DNA from: Massilia agrisoli
GTDB lineage: Bacteria > Pseudomonadota > Gammaproteobacteria > Burkholderiales > Burkholderiaceae_D
Direction: 5' to 3'
NCBI RefSeq assembly: GCF_020831365.1
Contig: NZ_JAJHPV010000014.1
Coordinates: 186,001-250,000, forward strand
Length of the DNA: 64,000 nucleotides
Below are positions 55,348 to 63,967 of this stretch, piece by piece. A program made the position numbers and the translations under genes. Numbering within the stretch: the stretch's first letter is position 1; each line of letters starts with the position of its first letter. The notes beneath the pieces are model-generated. The model saw nothing but the letters and a program-made list of their open reading frames with translations, did no database searches and was not told the DNA's origin.

Positions 55348-55743
55348 CCACAGGCTGCTGGCCCAGCCGGTCAGCTGCGAACCGTTGACCTTGACCCTTA
55401 CTTGCCACCAGTCGCCGTCGCGCATCCCTGTCGCGGCGACGACGGCGCCAGCCGGCACCACCGCCAGCCGCTTCGCGCTTGTCCCGGTGCCATCGCGCAG
55501 GTTCAATGCCCGGAACACCTGGTACTGGCTTGCGGGCGGCTCATACGCGGCCACCGCCTGCGGGTTCGCGGCTTGCAAGGCGCCAGCCAGCAGCGCCCCG
55601 AAGCCCCAGGTACCGGCCACCAGCAGCGTCGCCGCGCGTGCATTCGGCCGGCGCCACCAGTGCGCCGGCGTCAGCGCCGACGCCAGCACCAGCGTAAGCA
55701 GCAGTCCGATGGCATACGCTGCGACCGTGAGCGCGGTATCCAT
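55318..55743 (-). CDS. Membrane-anchored bacterial SH3 protein
   Basis: 141 aa. Two hydrophobic segments (about 4-26 and 39-60) followed by an extracytoplasmic SH3_3-like domain (FRALNLRDGTGTSAKRLAVVPAGAVV, then GDWWQVRVKVNGSQLTGWASSLWL). Such domains often bind peptidoglycan peptides, which suits its position just 3 bp after the unknown gene of the SEDS block. Confidence 0.8.
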   Translation of the reverse strand: MDTALTVAAYAIGLLLTLVLASALTPAHWWRRPNARAATLLVAGTWGFGALLAGALQAANPQAVAAYEPPASQYQVFRALNLRDGTGTSAKRLAVVPAGAVVAATGMRDGDWWQVRVKVNGSQLTGWASSLWLRRADEGRR

Positions 55744-55746
55744 GGC

Positions 55747-57237
55747 TCAGGCGTCGAAGCGCAGCACGTAGTGTCCGGCCACGAGGTGGTGCCCGGCCGG
55801 CAGCAGGTAGGGCTTGTCCGCGCTTGCCTCGCCGATGGCGGCGACGAAGTGCATCTCCTCGTCGAGGTGGTACAGCGCCTGGGTTGCGCTTAACCTGCCG
55901 ATTTTGTAGCCGCCGCCGGCCGCCTCGAAGCTGAAGGCGGTGCGCGACAGGCCGATGCGGTCTGCGCTGGCGACATCGATGCCGTCGGCGCGGTGCAGGA
56001 AGCGCGCCGAGTCGAGGACGCGCAGGCTGGCCAGCATCGGCGCGCCGCGGCCGAATACAAACCGGACGCCGCTGGCGACCGGCACGCTCAGGGGCGCTGC
56101 CAGGCGCACCGTGGCGCAGTAGCGGTCGGCCATCTCGGGCGGGGCGGCGTGCAGTGCAATCGGGGCCGCGTCCACCGGCGTGAAACTCGCTGGTATGCCA
56201 ATGCGCTGGCGCCCGGCTGCGGTGACGGCGTGCAGTTCGTCGGCGTCGTCGACCGCGAACCGGATCACCGAGTCGTTCTCGCTGGCGGTGACCCCCAGTG
56301 CGGCGTCAAAGCCTACTTCCAGTGTGCGCGCCCCGGTTTCGCGGTAGCGGCTCAGGCGCGGCAAAGCCAGGGCGGCCAGGCTGACGCGCTGCTGCGCAAC
56401 GGGGGCATAGGTGGCGTCGCTTTCTGGCGGGCGAACGCTGGCGGACACGGTTTCGTCGCCGGCGCGCGCCTTCCATACTGCCGCCGCCTTGGCCGGTTTG
56501 GCCTCCATGGGCGCGACTGTCGCGGGAGCGCCCACGCGGGTCACCTTCAGGAACAGGCGCGCATTGGCCGCCTTGATCACGTAATAACCGCTGAGCGGGT
56601 CGAAGCTGCAGTCCAGCGCATCCTTCGGGCGCACCTGCACTTCGACCGGCGCATCCGGCCCGTCGTTGATCAACAGGATCGCGCCGGCCGGCCCGAACGG
56701 CCAGCCCGGCACCGCGTGGCTCGCACTGGCGCCATCGAGGCCGACCAGCGCCAGGCGCTGGTCCGGATAGATGGGGCATACCGGCTTCCAGATCGCGCTG
56801 TCGGTCGATGCGCTCACCGAGTAGAGGATTTTTTCATCCGGCGCCGGCAGGTAGACGGCATGGCCGAAGCGCACCGCGACCTGGCCGGGCTCCAGGGAGC
56901 CAGCCCCTACCACGTCGTAGCGCACCTGGTCGTCGCCCAGCAGGTCGCCGAAATCCTTCTGGTGGAGGGCGGCGAGCGATTGCGCGAGGTCGCGCACGCG
57001 CGCGCCGCGCGTCAGGTGGCGGTCGTCGTCGACTTCGTCTTGCGGGAGCGCCAGCGTCACATGCGAAAAGCAGCGCGTTGCGGCGCGGCCGCGATGCTCG
57101 CGCGGCGAACGCTCAAGCAGGTCGCGCAGCAGCGGCCTGCGCGAGAACAGGGCAAGGCCAGGAGCCTGCCAGATCGCTTCGGCGTTGAACACATCGTTCA
57201 CCTTGCCGAGCACTTCATGTTGGACATAGACCGGCAT
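55747..57237 (-). CDS. Hypothetical protein with possible degenerate FHA end
   Basis: 496 aa from the ATG at 57237 (GGAGGAG at ideal spacing). No signal peptide or membrane helix. The first 130 residues are helical/basic. Later segments are beta-rich (FGPAGAILLINDGPDAPVEV, SGYYVIKAANARLFLKV). The end (FVFGRGAPMLASLRVLD, then SFEAAGGGYKIGRLSATQ) resembles an FHA sandwich without its phospho-binding residues. The start lies 23 bp inside the end of the SEDS gene, so the two are co-translated. Family not recognised. Confidence 0.75.
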   Translation of the reverse strand: MPVYVQHEVLGKVNDVFNAEAIWQAPGLALFSRRPLLRDLLERSPREHRGRAATRCFSHVTLALPQDEVDDDRHLTRGARVRDLAQSLAALHQKDFGDLLGDDQVRYDVVGAGSLEPGQVAVRFGHAVYLPAPDEKILYSVSASTDSAIWKPVCPIYPDQRLALVGLDGASASHAVPGWPFGPAGAILLINDGPDAPVEVQVRPKDALDCSFDPLSGYYVIKAANARLFLKVTRVGAPATVAPMEAKPAKAAAVWKARAGDETVSASVRPPESDATYAPVAQQRVSLAALALPRLSRYRETGARTLEVGFDAALGVTASENDSVIRFAVDDADELHAVTAAGRQRIGIPASFTPVDAAPIALHAAPPEMADRYCATVRLAAPLSVPVASGVRFVFGRGAPMLASLRVLDSARFLHRADGIDVASADRIGLSRTAFSFEAAGGGYKIGRLSATQALYHLDEEMHFVAAIGEASADKPYLLPAGHHLVAGHYVLRFDA

Positions 57238-59551
57238 CTCGACTCTCCTCCAAAGATTGTGTACTGATCGCACCGAATATAAGCAGGGGGCAGATGAAAA
57301 ACAGCAGGTGGCTTCCACCGGCCGAGAGGAAGCTCATGGGCTGGCCCATCACGGGGAAGATCGCCAGGTTGGTTCCCCAAGAAAGAATGAAGTGGCCGAG
57401 GACGAAGGCGGCGCCGCCGCACAGCGCAAAGCAGCGGAAGCGGCCAAGCCAGGCCTGGCGGAAATCGCGCGTGGCGCTTGCGGCCACGTGCGCACGGGCG
57501 GCCGTGTGCAGCAGCCCGATGACAAACAGCGCCTGCAAGGCCCACAGCGCCAGGCCGGCGGCAAGGCCGTGGCGGTTGAGGAAAAACGACGGCGCGAAAT
57601 CATCCTGCACGGCCGGCACCTGCAGGGCGCTTGAACCGGGCAGGCCGAGCTTGGCGATTCCCAGTACGCTGTCGCTGCCGAGCCAGGCGCCTTCGGCGAT
57701 GGCGCGCGCGCCAAGCAGCAGCTGCTGGCCAGTGTGCGGATGGGTGGCAGGGTCCAGCCATACCATGAAGCGGTCCGCATAGAATCCCAGGTCGGCAAGC
57801 TGTTGCGGTCCCGCGCCGCGCATCAGGGCAATGGCGCCCGCAATGGCCAGCATGGCGCAGGAGAGCGCCGCGGCGCAGGCTGGGCGGCGCGTGGCCAGCG
57901 CCCATGCGAAGGTCATTGCGACAGCCCAGACTCCAAGCAGGATAAGCGGCGAGTAATCGTCCACCTGCACCAGCGCGAACCCGGTCAGCGCGAGGAACAG
58001 TAGCACGGGCGCGCCAAGCCTGAACCAGCGCCGCGGCAGGCTGGCATCGGCCGGCCCCGCGTGCCAGCCCAGGCCAATGGCGAGGCAGTGCGCGGTCAGC
58101 ACCGTCAGCGCCAGTTTGGCAAATTCAACTGGCTGGACGTCGAATACGCCGGTCTCGTCGCCAAAGACCACCTGCAGTACAAGGGCTACAAGCGCGCCGG
58201 CGGCAAGCACTGCGAAGCAGTATTCAATGCTTGCCTGCGGCGCGAGCGTGGCCCGCGCCCGCAGGCGCAGTCGGATGAATGTTCCGGCGCCCAGCCCGAT
58301 TGCCAGCAGCGCGGCGGTTTTCTGGAAGTGCCGCAGCATGGACGATTCCATCGCGGCGAGTCCGAGTTCGAGCTGGGCAAGCAGGCCCACGCCGACCAGC
58401 ATTAGGCCCGCCAAGGTGGCGATGCCGGGGCGGCCGGGCGACAGCAGGCAGGACCACAGCGCCGCGCATCCGAGCACCGCCGATACGCCAGCCCCCGGCG
58501 GCTGGCCGCTACGCAGCATCAGCAGGCAGGCCACGCCGCACAGTGCAACCATCAGGTTGGCTCCTGCGGCCACGCGGGTGTGCGTGCTGACGCCGCGAAC
58601 AAACGGCCAGCTTCCGCTGGCGAATGCGACTGCGGCGGCGATCAACAGGAGCACCGCGGCGCTGGCCAGGGCACGCGGCGCGGGCAGCGGCCAGAGTTGG
58701 CGCTGGCGCCATTCCCACTGCACGCCCGCAGGCAGGAGCACGCGCGGCTCGGTGTACATCCCGATATGGCGTTGCGGTTCGAGCAGCAGTCGCGCGCCAT
58801 CGGCGCTTAGCGTCAAGCGCGTGCGGCCGGCCACGATGGCGTCTACACCAGCGAGGGACACCTCCTGTTGGCCCAGGTCGATGGCGGCGCCGCCGTCGTC
58901 GAGCATCAGCGGCACCCGCTGGCCATCAGCGGTTCCGGCCACGACCTGCAAGGCGCCATCGACGCGCTGGATCAGCGCGCTGGCGGGCGCGACGTATGCA
59001 GCCCCGAGCCTGTTATCGCAATGGAGGTTGCCGCCAAAGGACAGCGGGCGTGCAAACGCCAGCGCGCGCGGCGCCACACGGTTCCACAGCGCGCTTGCCG
59101 GGAGCGGCCCCGGGCACGATGGCTGTACATGTCCGTCGCGCAGCAGTACGGCGCCGTCGTAACGCCACGTGCTGCCCGCACCCGTGAAGCTTAGCTCGCG
59201 CGCGCTGGCGGAGGTGATGGTGAACTGGTCCCGGCCGATCCGCAGGCGCTGGCCAGCTGCCGGCCTGGCGGTTCCCGTGCGCGATTTGTGTGCGCCGCGT
59301 TCGAGCGTTAACGGCTTGCCGGCGCTGGTGTTCCGGACCCACCAGACGCCATCGGCGCCGCGGCGAATGCGAATGTGTTCGGGATCGGCCAGCGGGGCTG
59401 CCAGCTCGCGTTGGCCAAGGGTGGCTGTGGCGCCGGGCGCTAAAGTGACGGCAATGCTCGCCGGCGACCACAAGGCCGGAGCGCGCAGCAGGCCAAGCAG
59501 CTGCAGCAGGCACAGGATGGCGAGCACTGGGATGGCGATAGCCCCTTTCAT
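57215..59551 (-). CDS. SEDS-family (FtsW/RodA) glycosyltransferase with FHA-like N-terminal extension
   Basis: 778 aa, about twice the usual 380-420. One helix at 4-22, then about 270 residues holding an FHA-like sandwich (IRIRRGADGVWWVRNTSAGK, GQRLRIGRDQFTITS) and further beta segments, then about ten membrane helices. SEDS marks lie at the C-terminal end: VQDDFAPSFFLNRHGL (aligning with the essential Asp loop) and NLAIFPVMGQPMSFLSAGGS. SEDS proteins polymerise glycan strands from lipid II together with a class B PBP. Its start overlaps the kinase stop (ATGA). Confidence 0.88.
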   Translation of the reverse strand: MKGAIAIPVLAILCLLQLLGLLRAPALWSPASIAVTLAPGATATLGQRELAAPLADPEHIRIRRGADGVWWVRNTSAGKPLTLERGAHKSRTGTARPAAGQRLRIGRDQFTITSASARELSFTGAGSTWRYDGAVLLRDGHVQPSCPGPLPASALWNRVAPRALAFARPLSFGGNLHCDNRLGAAYVAPASALIQRVDGALQVVAGTADGQRVPLMLDDGGAAIDLGQQEVSLAGVDAIVAGRTRLTLSADGARLLLEPQRHIGMYTEPRVLLPAGVQWEWRQRQLWPLPAPRALASAAVLLLIAAAVAFASGSWPFVRGVSTHTRVAAGANLMVALCGVACLLMLRSGQPPGAGVSAVLGCAALWSCLLSPGRPGIATLAGLMLVGVGLLAQLELGLAAMESSMLRHFQKTAALLAIGLGAGTFIRLRLRARATLAPQASIEYCFAVLAAGALVALVLQVVFGDETGVFDVQPVEFAKLALTVLTAHCLAIGLGWHAGPADASLPRRWFRLGAPVLLFLALTGFALVQVDDYSPLILLGVWAVAMTFAWALATRRPACAAALSCAMLAIAGAIALMRGAGPQQLADLGFYADRFMVWLDPATHPHTGQQLLLGARAIAEGAWLGSDSVLGIAKLGLPGSSALQVPAVQDDFAPSFFLNRHGLAAGLALWALQALFVIGLLHTAARAHVAASATRDFRQAWLGRFRCFALCGGAAFVLGHFILSWGTNLAIFPVMGQPMSFLSAGGSHLLFFICPLLIFGAISTQSLEESRDAGLCPT

Positions 59552-60516
59552 GGCGCCGCCCGATGGCGGATCGCCGTAATCATGCGGGTGACCTGCATTG
59601 CGTGGGAAGGGCGTTCGCTGCGGTCGGCCGCCAGCAAGGCGCGCAACAGCGCAAGCGACGCGGTAGCGCCGGTCGTGCGTGCGCCTGCTGCGCGCTGGCG
59701 GATGCGGCGCACGAACAACGCGGCCTCGTCGTCGTTCAATGTCAAAGGCTGCTTGCCCCGGTTTGCGGCCAGCAGGTGCTGCGCGGCGCGCGACTGGTGA
59801 TCACGCCAGGCCTGCCCGCAGTCGCGGCAAAAGCGCAGCGGCAGGCCGTCGCTGACAAGGTAGTAGAACATCGCACCCAGCGCGAAGTAGTCGCTGCGCC
59901 AGTCGGAGTCGTAGGTGCTATTTGAAGAGGGGAAGAACTGCTCGGGCGCCTGCCAGTTGGCGGTGCCCGCGTAGCCGGGGCAAGGCAGGCCGGCGCGCGC
60001 GCGGCTGGTGCCGAAGTCCGCGAGCTTGACGTTCTCGCGCGATGCGCCAAGCAGCACATTGCCGGGCTTGAGGTCGAGGTACTTCCACCCGTATTGGTGA
60101 ACCTTGGCGAGCGCCTGGTTGATCTGCTCCATCCAGCCGAGGATGGCCGCGAGGCTGGTTCGCCGTCCGGCGGTGCGCTCGCTGGCAAGGTGGCGTCCGA
60201 GGTCGGTGTCCATCAGCTCGAGCGCCATCACGGGCAGGCCGTCGTGGTCGCCGCTGTCGAGCAGGCGCACGATGTGGCGCTCGTCCCATGGACGCAGCGA
60301 GCGGAGGAATGTGATTTCGGTTTTGGCGCTGGCTATCCAGCGGTCGCGATGGGCGGGCAGGGCGCGCGCCATTTGCGGACGGTTGACCAGCTTGAGGGCG
60401 ACATCAAGGCATGGCCCGGCTGCCTGCCAGACCACGCCATAGCTCGACCCGGCGAGCTGTTTGCGCAGGCGGTAGGCGCCTGCGCCGAGCGGTACGACTT
60501 GTCCTGCTTCGAGCAT
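59548..60516 (-). CDS. Ser/Thr protein kinase with non-HRD catalytic loop
   Basis: 322 aa from the ATG at 60516 (AGGGGGAG upstream). Hanks kinase fold: Gly loop LAGSSYGVVWQA, VALKLVN, catalytic loop KYLDLKPGNVLL (D148, but Tyr-Leu in place of His-Arg), ADFGTSRA and QAPEQF. The FCRDCGQAW segment near 235 inserts two Cys. No membrane helix. First gene of the minus block; its stop overlaps the SEDS start. A non-RD kinase does not need activation-loop phosphorylation, so it may be constitutive or regulated by partners. Confidence 0.88.
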   Translation of the reverse strand: MLEAGQVVPLGAGAYRLRKQLAGSSYGVVWQAAGPCLDVALKLVNRPQMARALPAHRDRWIASAKTEITFLRSLRPWDERHIVRLLDSGDHDGLPVMALELMDTDLGRHLASERTAGRRTSLAAILGWMEQINQALAKVHQYGWKYLDLKPGNVLLGASRENVKLADFGTSRARAGLPCPGYAGTANWQAPEQFFPSSNSTYDSDWRSDYFALGAMFYYLVSDGLPLRFCRDCGQAWRDHQSRAAQHLLAANRGKQPLTLNDDEAALFVRRIRQRAAGARTTGATASLALLRALLAADRSERPSHAMQVTRMITAIRHRAAP

Positions 60517-60590
60517 GGCTCCCCCTGCGGCAGCACGTAACGGCACATGCCGTCAGCGCTGCCTAGCGGGGGGAGGGGGAAAGCCGATGC

Positions 60591-61064
60591 TTAACGGTAG
60601 CCGTAGCCGTAGCCACTGTCATAGCCGCGGTCATGGTAGCGGCCGTGGCCACGGCGGTGATGATGGCCGCGGCGTCCGTGACGCTTCTCGACATAGACCA
60701 CGGTCGGTTGTGCGTAATAGCGCGGCGCTGGTTCGTAGTACATGCGGCGCGGCTCGTGGTAGACGCGTTCCTGGACATAGACCGGCGCCGGCGCATAGCG
60801 GCGGTCATCGTAATAGCGGCCGTCATTGTAATAGCCTGCCTGGTATGAATTGCTGCGCGAACTGGCCGCGTTGCCGACTGCAGCGCCGATCACGCCGCCT
60901 ACCAGTGCGCCGTTACGGCTGCCGGTCGAGTGGCCGATCGCAGCGCCGACCACGGCGCCGAGGGCTGTATTGACGCCGCGGTCGCTGGCCATCGCGTTCG
61001 ACGAGAAGGCCGTGGCAGCAACCATGGCGGCACCGATAAGTTTTTTGTTCATGGTAGTAAACAT
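60591..61064 (-). CDS. Glycine-zipper exported protein with Tyr/Arg/His-rich tail
   Basis: 157 aa from the ATG at 61064 (GAAGGA upstream). Signal peptide (LIGAAMVAATAFSSNAMA). Residues about 40-75 form a glycine zipper (ALGAVVGAAIGHSTG, ALVGGVIGAAVGNAA) that would lie in or cross the outer membrane. The rest is Tyr/Pro/Arg-rich, ending in a His/Arg/Gly stretch (HHHRRGHGRYHDRG). Similar proteins are often stress-related outer-membrane components. It is upstream of the kinase gene on the same strand, with a 74-bp gap. Confidence 0.8.
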   Translation of the reverse strand: MFTTMNKKLIGAAMVAATAFSSNAMASDRGVNTALGAVVGAAIGHSTGSRNGALVGGVIGAAVGNAASSRSNSYQAGYYNDGRYYDDRRYAPAPVYVQERVYHEPRRMYYEPAPRYYAQPTVVYVEKRHGRRGHHHRRGHGRYHDRGYDSGYGYGYR

Positions 61065-61268
61065 GGCGGTTCCTTCTGCCACAACTGGATCGGAATGATC
61101 TCAAACAGCGCCGGGCATGAAGCTACTATATCGACCGCAAAAATACGCGCTATTGTTAATACAGAATTTTACAAATGGCAGCACCCGGAAACAACAGGCT
61201 GGTGCCCTTGCAGGACGGCGGTGGCCGCCCCATTTGAAGTAGGTTGTCCTCATTTACCGGATTGTCCA

Positions 61269-62405
61269 ATGCCCCCAAGCCGCGTCATTTTCATGGTGGT
61301 CGCCCTGTCGGCGCTGCTGCACCTTTACGTGGGCATGCGCCTGCTGCCGGCGGTCGAGCCGGAAGGCGTGTGGCTGGCCGCCGTGTATGGCCTGCTGGCG
61401 GTGTCGGCGCTGCTGGTGCCTGCGGGCCTGCTGGCTTCCGGGTTTCGGCGCCTTGGCTGGTCGGACCAGCTGTCGTGGGCGGGCATGCTTGCCATGGGCA
61501 TGTTCTCGTCGCTGCTGGTGCTCACCGTCCTGCGCGACGTGACGCTGTTGATCCTGGCGCTGATTGGCGGGGCCGGCGAGACCTTTGACCGTGGCAGCGC
61601 GATTGCCGTTCCGCTGTTAGCGCTGGCGGCGACCCTGGCTGGCTTTTTCAACGCGCGCCGCCTGGCGCGGGTGGTCGAGGTGGACGTGCCGATTCCCGGG
61701 CTGCCCAAGTCGCTGCACGGCTATTCGATCGCGCAGATATCCGATGTCCACATCGGGCCAACCATCAAGCGCAGCTATCTCGAAGCGATCGTTGCGCGGG
61801 TCAATGGCCTCAAGCCCGATGCGATCGCGATCACGGGCGACCTGGTCGATGGCAGCGTCCAGCGCCTGGCTGCGCATACCGCGCCGCTGGCAAGCCTGTC
61901 TGCGCCCGATGGCGCCTTTTTCGTCACGGGCAACCATGAATATTATTCAGGCGCGAGCGAATGGATCGCGGAGCTGCGCCGCCTCGGCCTGACGGTTTTG
62001 ATCAATGAACACGTCGTGCGCGAACGCGGCGGCGATGGCGTGATGATCGCCGGCGTCACCGACTACACCGCCCACCACTTCGACCCCTCGCACCGCAGCG
62101 ACCCGCGCGCCGCGGCTGCGCATGCGCCATCGAACGTCAAGGCGCGCTTGCTGCTGGCGCACCAGCCGCGCAGCGCCGAGGCGGCCGCCGCCGCGGGCTT
62201 CGACCTGCAGCTGTCCGGCCACACCCACGGCGGCCAGTTCTACCCATGGAACCTGTTCGTGCCGCTGCAGCAGCCCTTTACCGCGGGCCTGAACCAGGCC
62301 GGCGCGATGTGGGTCTACACCAGCCGCGGCACCGGGTACTGGGGACCGCCAAAGCGTTTCGGCGCGCCGTCCGAAATTACGCTGCTGCGCCTTGTCGCCG
62401 CCTGA
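61269..62405 (+). CDS. Membrane metallophosphoesterase (YkuE-like)
   Basis: 378 aa from the ATG at 61269 (no clear SD). Four N-terminal membrane helices (about 5-130), then a calcineurin-like phosphoesterase: SDVHIGP, GDLVDG, GNHEYY, a lone AHQPRSAE His and GHTHGGQ supply the two-metal site. Relatives hydrolyse UDP-diacylglucosamine or other lipids at the membrane surface; the substrate here is unknown. Divergent from the glycine-zipper gene. Confidence 0.9.
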   Translation: MPPSRVIFMVVALSALLHLYVGMRLLPAVEPEGVWLAAVYGLLAVSALLVPAGLLASGFRRLGWSDQLSWAGMLAMGMFSSLLVLTVLRDVTLLILALIGGAGETFDRGSAIAVPLLALAATLAGFFNARRLARVVEVDVPIPGLPKSLHGYSIAQISDVHIGPTIKRSYLEAIVARVNGLKPDAIAITGDLVDGSVQRLAAHTAPLASLSAPDGAFFVTGNHEYYSGASEWIAELRRLGLTVLINEHVVRERGGDGVMIAGVTDYTAHHFDPSHRSDPRAAAAHAPSNVKARLLLAHQPRSAEAAAAAGFDLQLSGHTHGGQFYPWNLFVPLQQPFTAGLNQAGAMWVYTSRGTGYWGPPKRFGAPSEITLLRLVAA

Positions 62406-62499
62406 CGCTTTTTATCAACGTTAGCGTAAAGACAGCAATTTTCATCTGGATGCGCTATTGTTTTGGGTCTTGACCACACCGATCCAAAGGATACGCCGC

Positions 62500-63924
62500 A
62501 TGACACGCAAGCCACTGCTGTTGACCGTAATCGCCAGTTCCATTTTTGCAGCAAGCGCGTTCGCAGCCGCGCCGGGTAACGACCCGGCGGCGCTGGTGAA
62601 GATCCGCGACACCGCGCTGGCAAGCGACTGGGCCTATGAGCGCCTGGCCGACATGACGGACCTGATCGGCCCGCGCCTGTCCGGCTCCGCCGGCGAGGCT
62701 GCGGCGGTCAGGCAGGTAGCTGACACGATGCGCAAGCTTGGCGCGACAGTGACGCTGGAGCCAGTCAAGGTACCGCACTGGGTGCGCGGCGTCGAAACCG
62801 GTGAGCTGGTCGAATACAAGGGGCGTCCAGATGGCGTCAGCCAGCGCGTGGTGCTGACGGCGCTGGGCGGTTCGGGCGCAACGCCTGCAAGCGGCTTGAA
62901 TGCCCAGGTCATCGTGGTACGCAATTTCGACGAGCTGAAGGCGCGCGCGGCCGAGGTCAAGGGCCGCATCGTGCTGTTCGACGTGCCGTTCGACCAGTTC
63001 ATGGCCGACCGCGGCCTGGCCGGGCCGGCATACGGCCAGGGTTCCAACTACCGCAGCAACGGGCCGCGCATGGCCGCGCAGTTGGGCGCGGTGGCGGCTC
63101 TGGTGCGTTCCGTAGGCGGCGCCAATTACCGCATCGCCCATACCGGCGCCACGCGCCTCGATGACAACGCGCGCATTCCGGCCGCCGCCGTTTCGGTGGA
63201 GGACGCCATGCTGATGTCGCGCCTGGCGGCGCGCGGTCCGCTGACGATGCGCCTGACCCTGACGCCGCAAACCAAGCCCGACGCCGACAGCTTCAACGTG
63301 ATCGCCGACTTCCCGGGCACCGACAAGCCTGGCGAAATCGTGATCGTCTCCGGCCACCTTGACTCGTGGGACCTTGGCACCGGCGCGCATGACGACGCGG
63401 CCGGCGTGGTTGGCGCGATGGCGGTGGTCGATACGCTCAAGAAGCTGAACTTGCGCCCGCGCCGAACGATCCGGGTGATCGCATGGGCTAACGAAGAAAA
63501 CGGCACGCGCGGCGCACGCGCCTACCTGGAGTCGAACAAGGCGAAGGTCGAAACTCACTTCGCCGCCATCGAAAGCGACAATGGCGCCGGACGCCCGTTC
63601 GGCATGCGCATGAGCGTCGGGCCGCAGGCGGTCAAGCTGTTCGCGCCTTTGCAGGCGGTGCTGCAGCCGATCGGGGCGGGCACCTTCCGCCGCGAAGATG
63701 TACTGGGCACGGGCGACCTGTCGGGACTGGAGAAGGCTGGCGTGCCAAGCTTTGCGCCGCTGCTCGACACGTCCACCTACTTCCACTATCACCATACGGC
63801 GGCGGACACTTTCGACAAGGTGGACAAGGAAGACCTGCGCCGGCATGTGGCGCTGATGGCGTCGACCACGTGGTTCCTCGCAAACATGGAGGAGCCGATC
63901 GGACGCTGGAGTGAACTGCGGTAG
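62500..63924 (+). CDS. Exported M28-family aminopeptidase
   Basis: 474 aa from the ATG at 62500 (AAAGGA upstream). Signal peptide (LLLTVIASSIFAASAFA). A PA domain lies about 120-215, and the M28 zinc peptidase about 270-470: zinc and catalytic residues in SGHLDSWDLGTGAHDDAAG, NEENGTRGA and ESDNGAGRP, and the last His in YFHYHHTAADTFDKV. It releases amino acids or dipeptides in the periplasm or outside. Confidence 0.92.
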   Translation: MTRKPLLLTVIASSIFAASAFAAAPGNDPAALVKIRDTALASDWAYERLADMTDLIGPRLSGSAGEAAAVRQVADTMRKLGATVTLEPVKVPHWVRGVETGELVEYKGRPDGVSQRVVLTALGGSGATPASGLNAQVIVVRNFDELKARAAEVKGRIVLFDVPFDQFMADRGLAGPAYGQGSNYRSNGPRMAAQLGAVAALVRSVGGANYRIAHTGATRLDDNARIPAAAVSVEDAMLMSRLAARGPLTMRLTLTPQTKPDADSFNVIADFPGTDKPGEIVIVSGHLDSWDLGTGAHDDAAGVVGAMAVVDTLKKLNLRPRRTIRVIAWANEENGTRGARAYLESNKAKVETHFAAIESDNGAGRPFGMRMSVGPQAVKLFAPLQAVLQPIGAGTFRREDVLGTGDLSGLEKAGVPSFAPLLDTSTYFHYHHTAADTFDKVDKEDLRRHVALMASTTWFLANMEEPIGRWSELR

Positions 63925-63933
63925 GGAATGAAA

Positions 63934-63955
63934 GGGCAGGCCGGCAGGCCTGCCC
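63934..63955. terminator. Hairpin after the M28 gene
   Basis: GGGCAGGCC-GGCA-GGCCTGCCC, a strong 9-bp stem ten bases after the stop, without a U tract. It may end transcription from either side. Confidence 0.45.
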
Positions 63956-63967
63956 CAGTGATGACGA

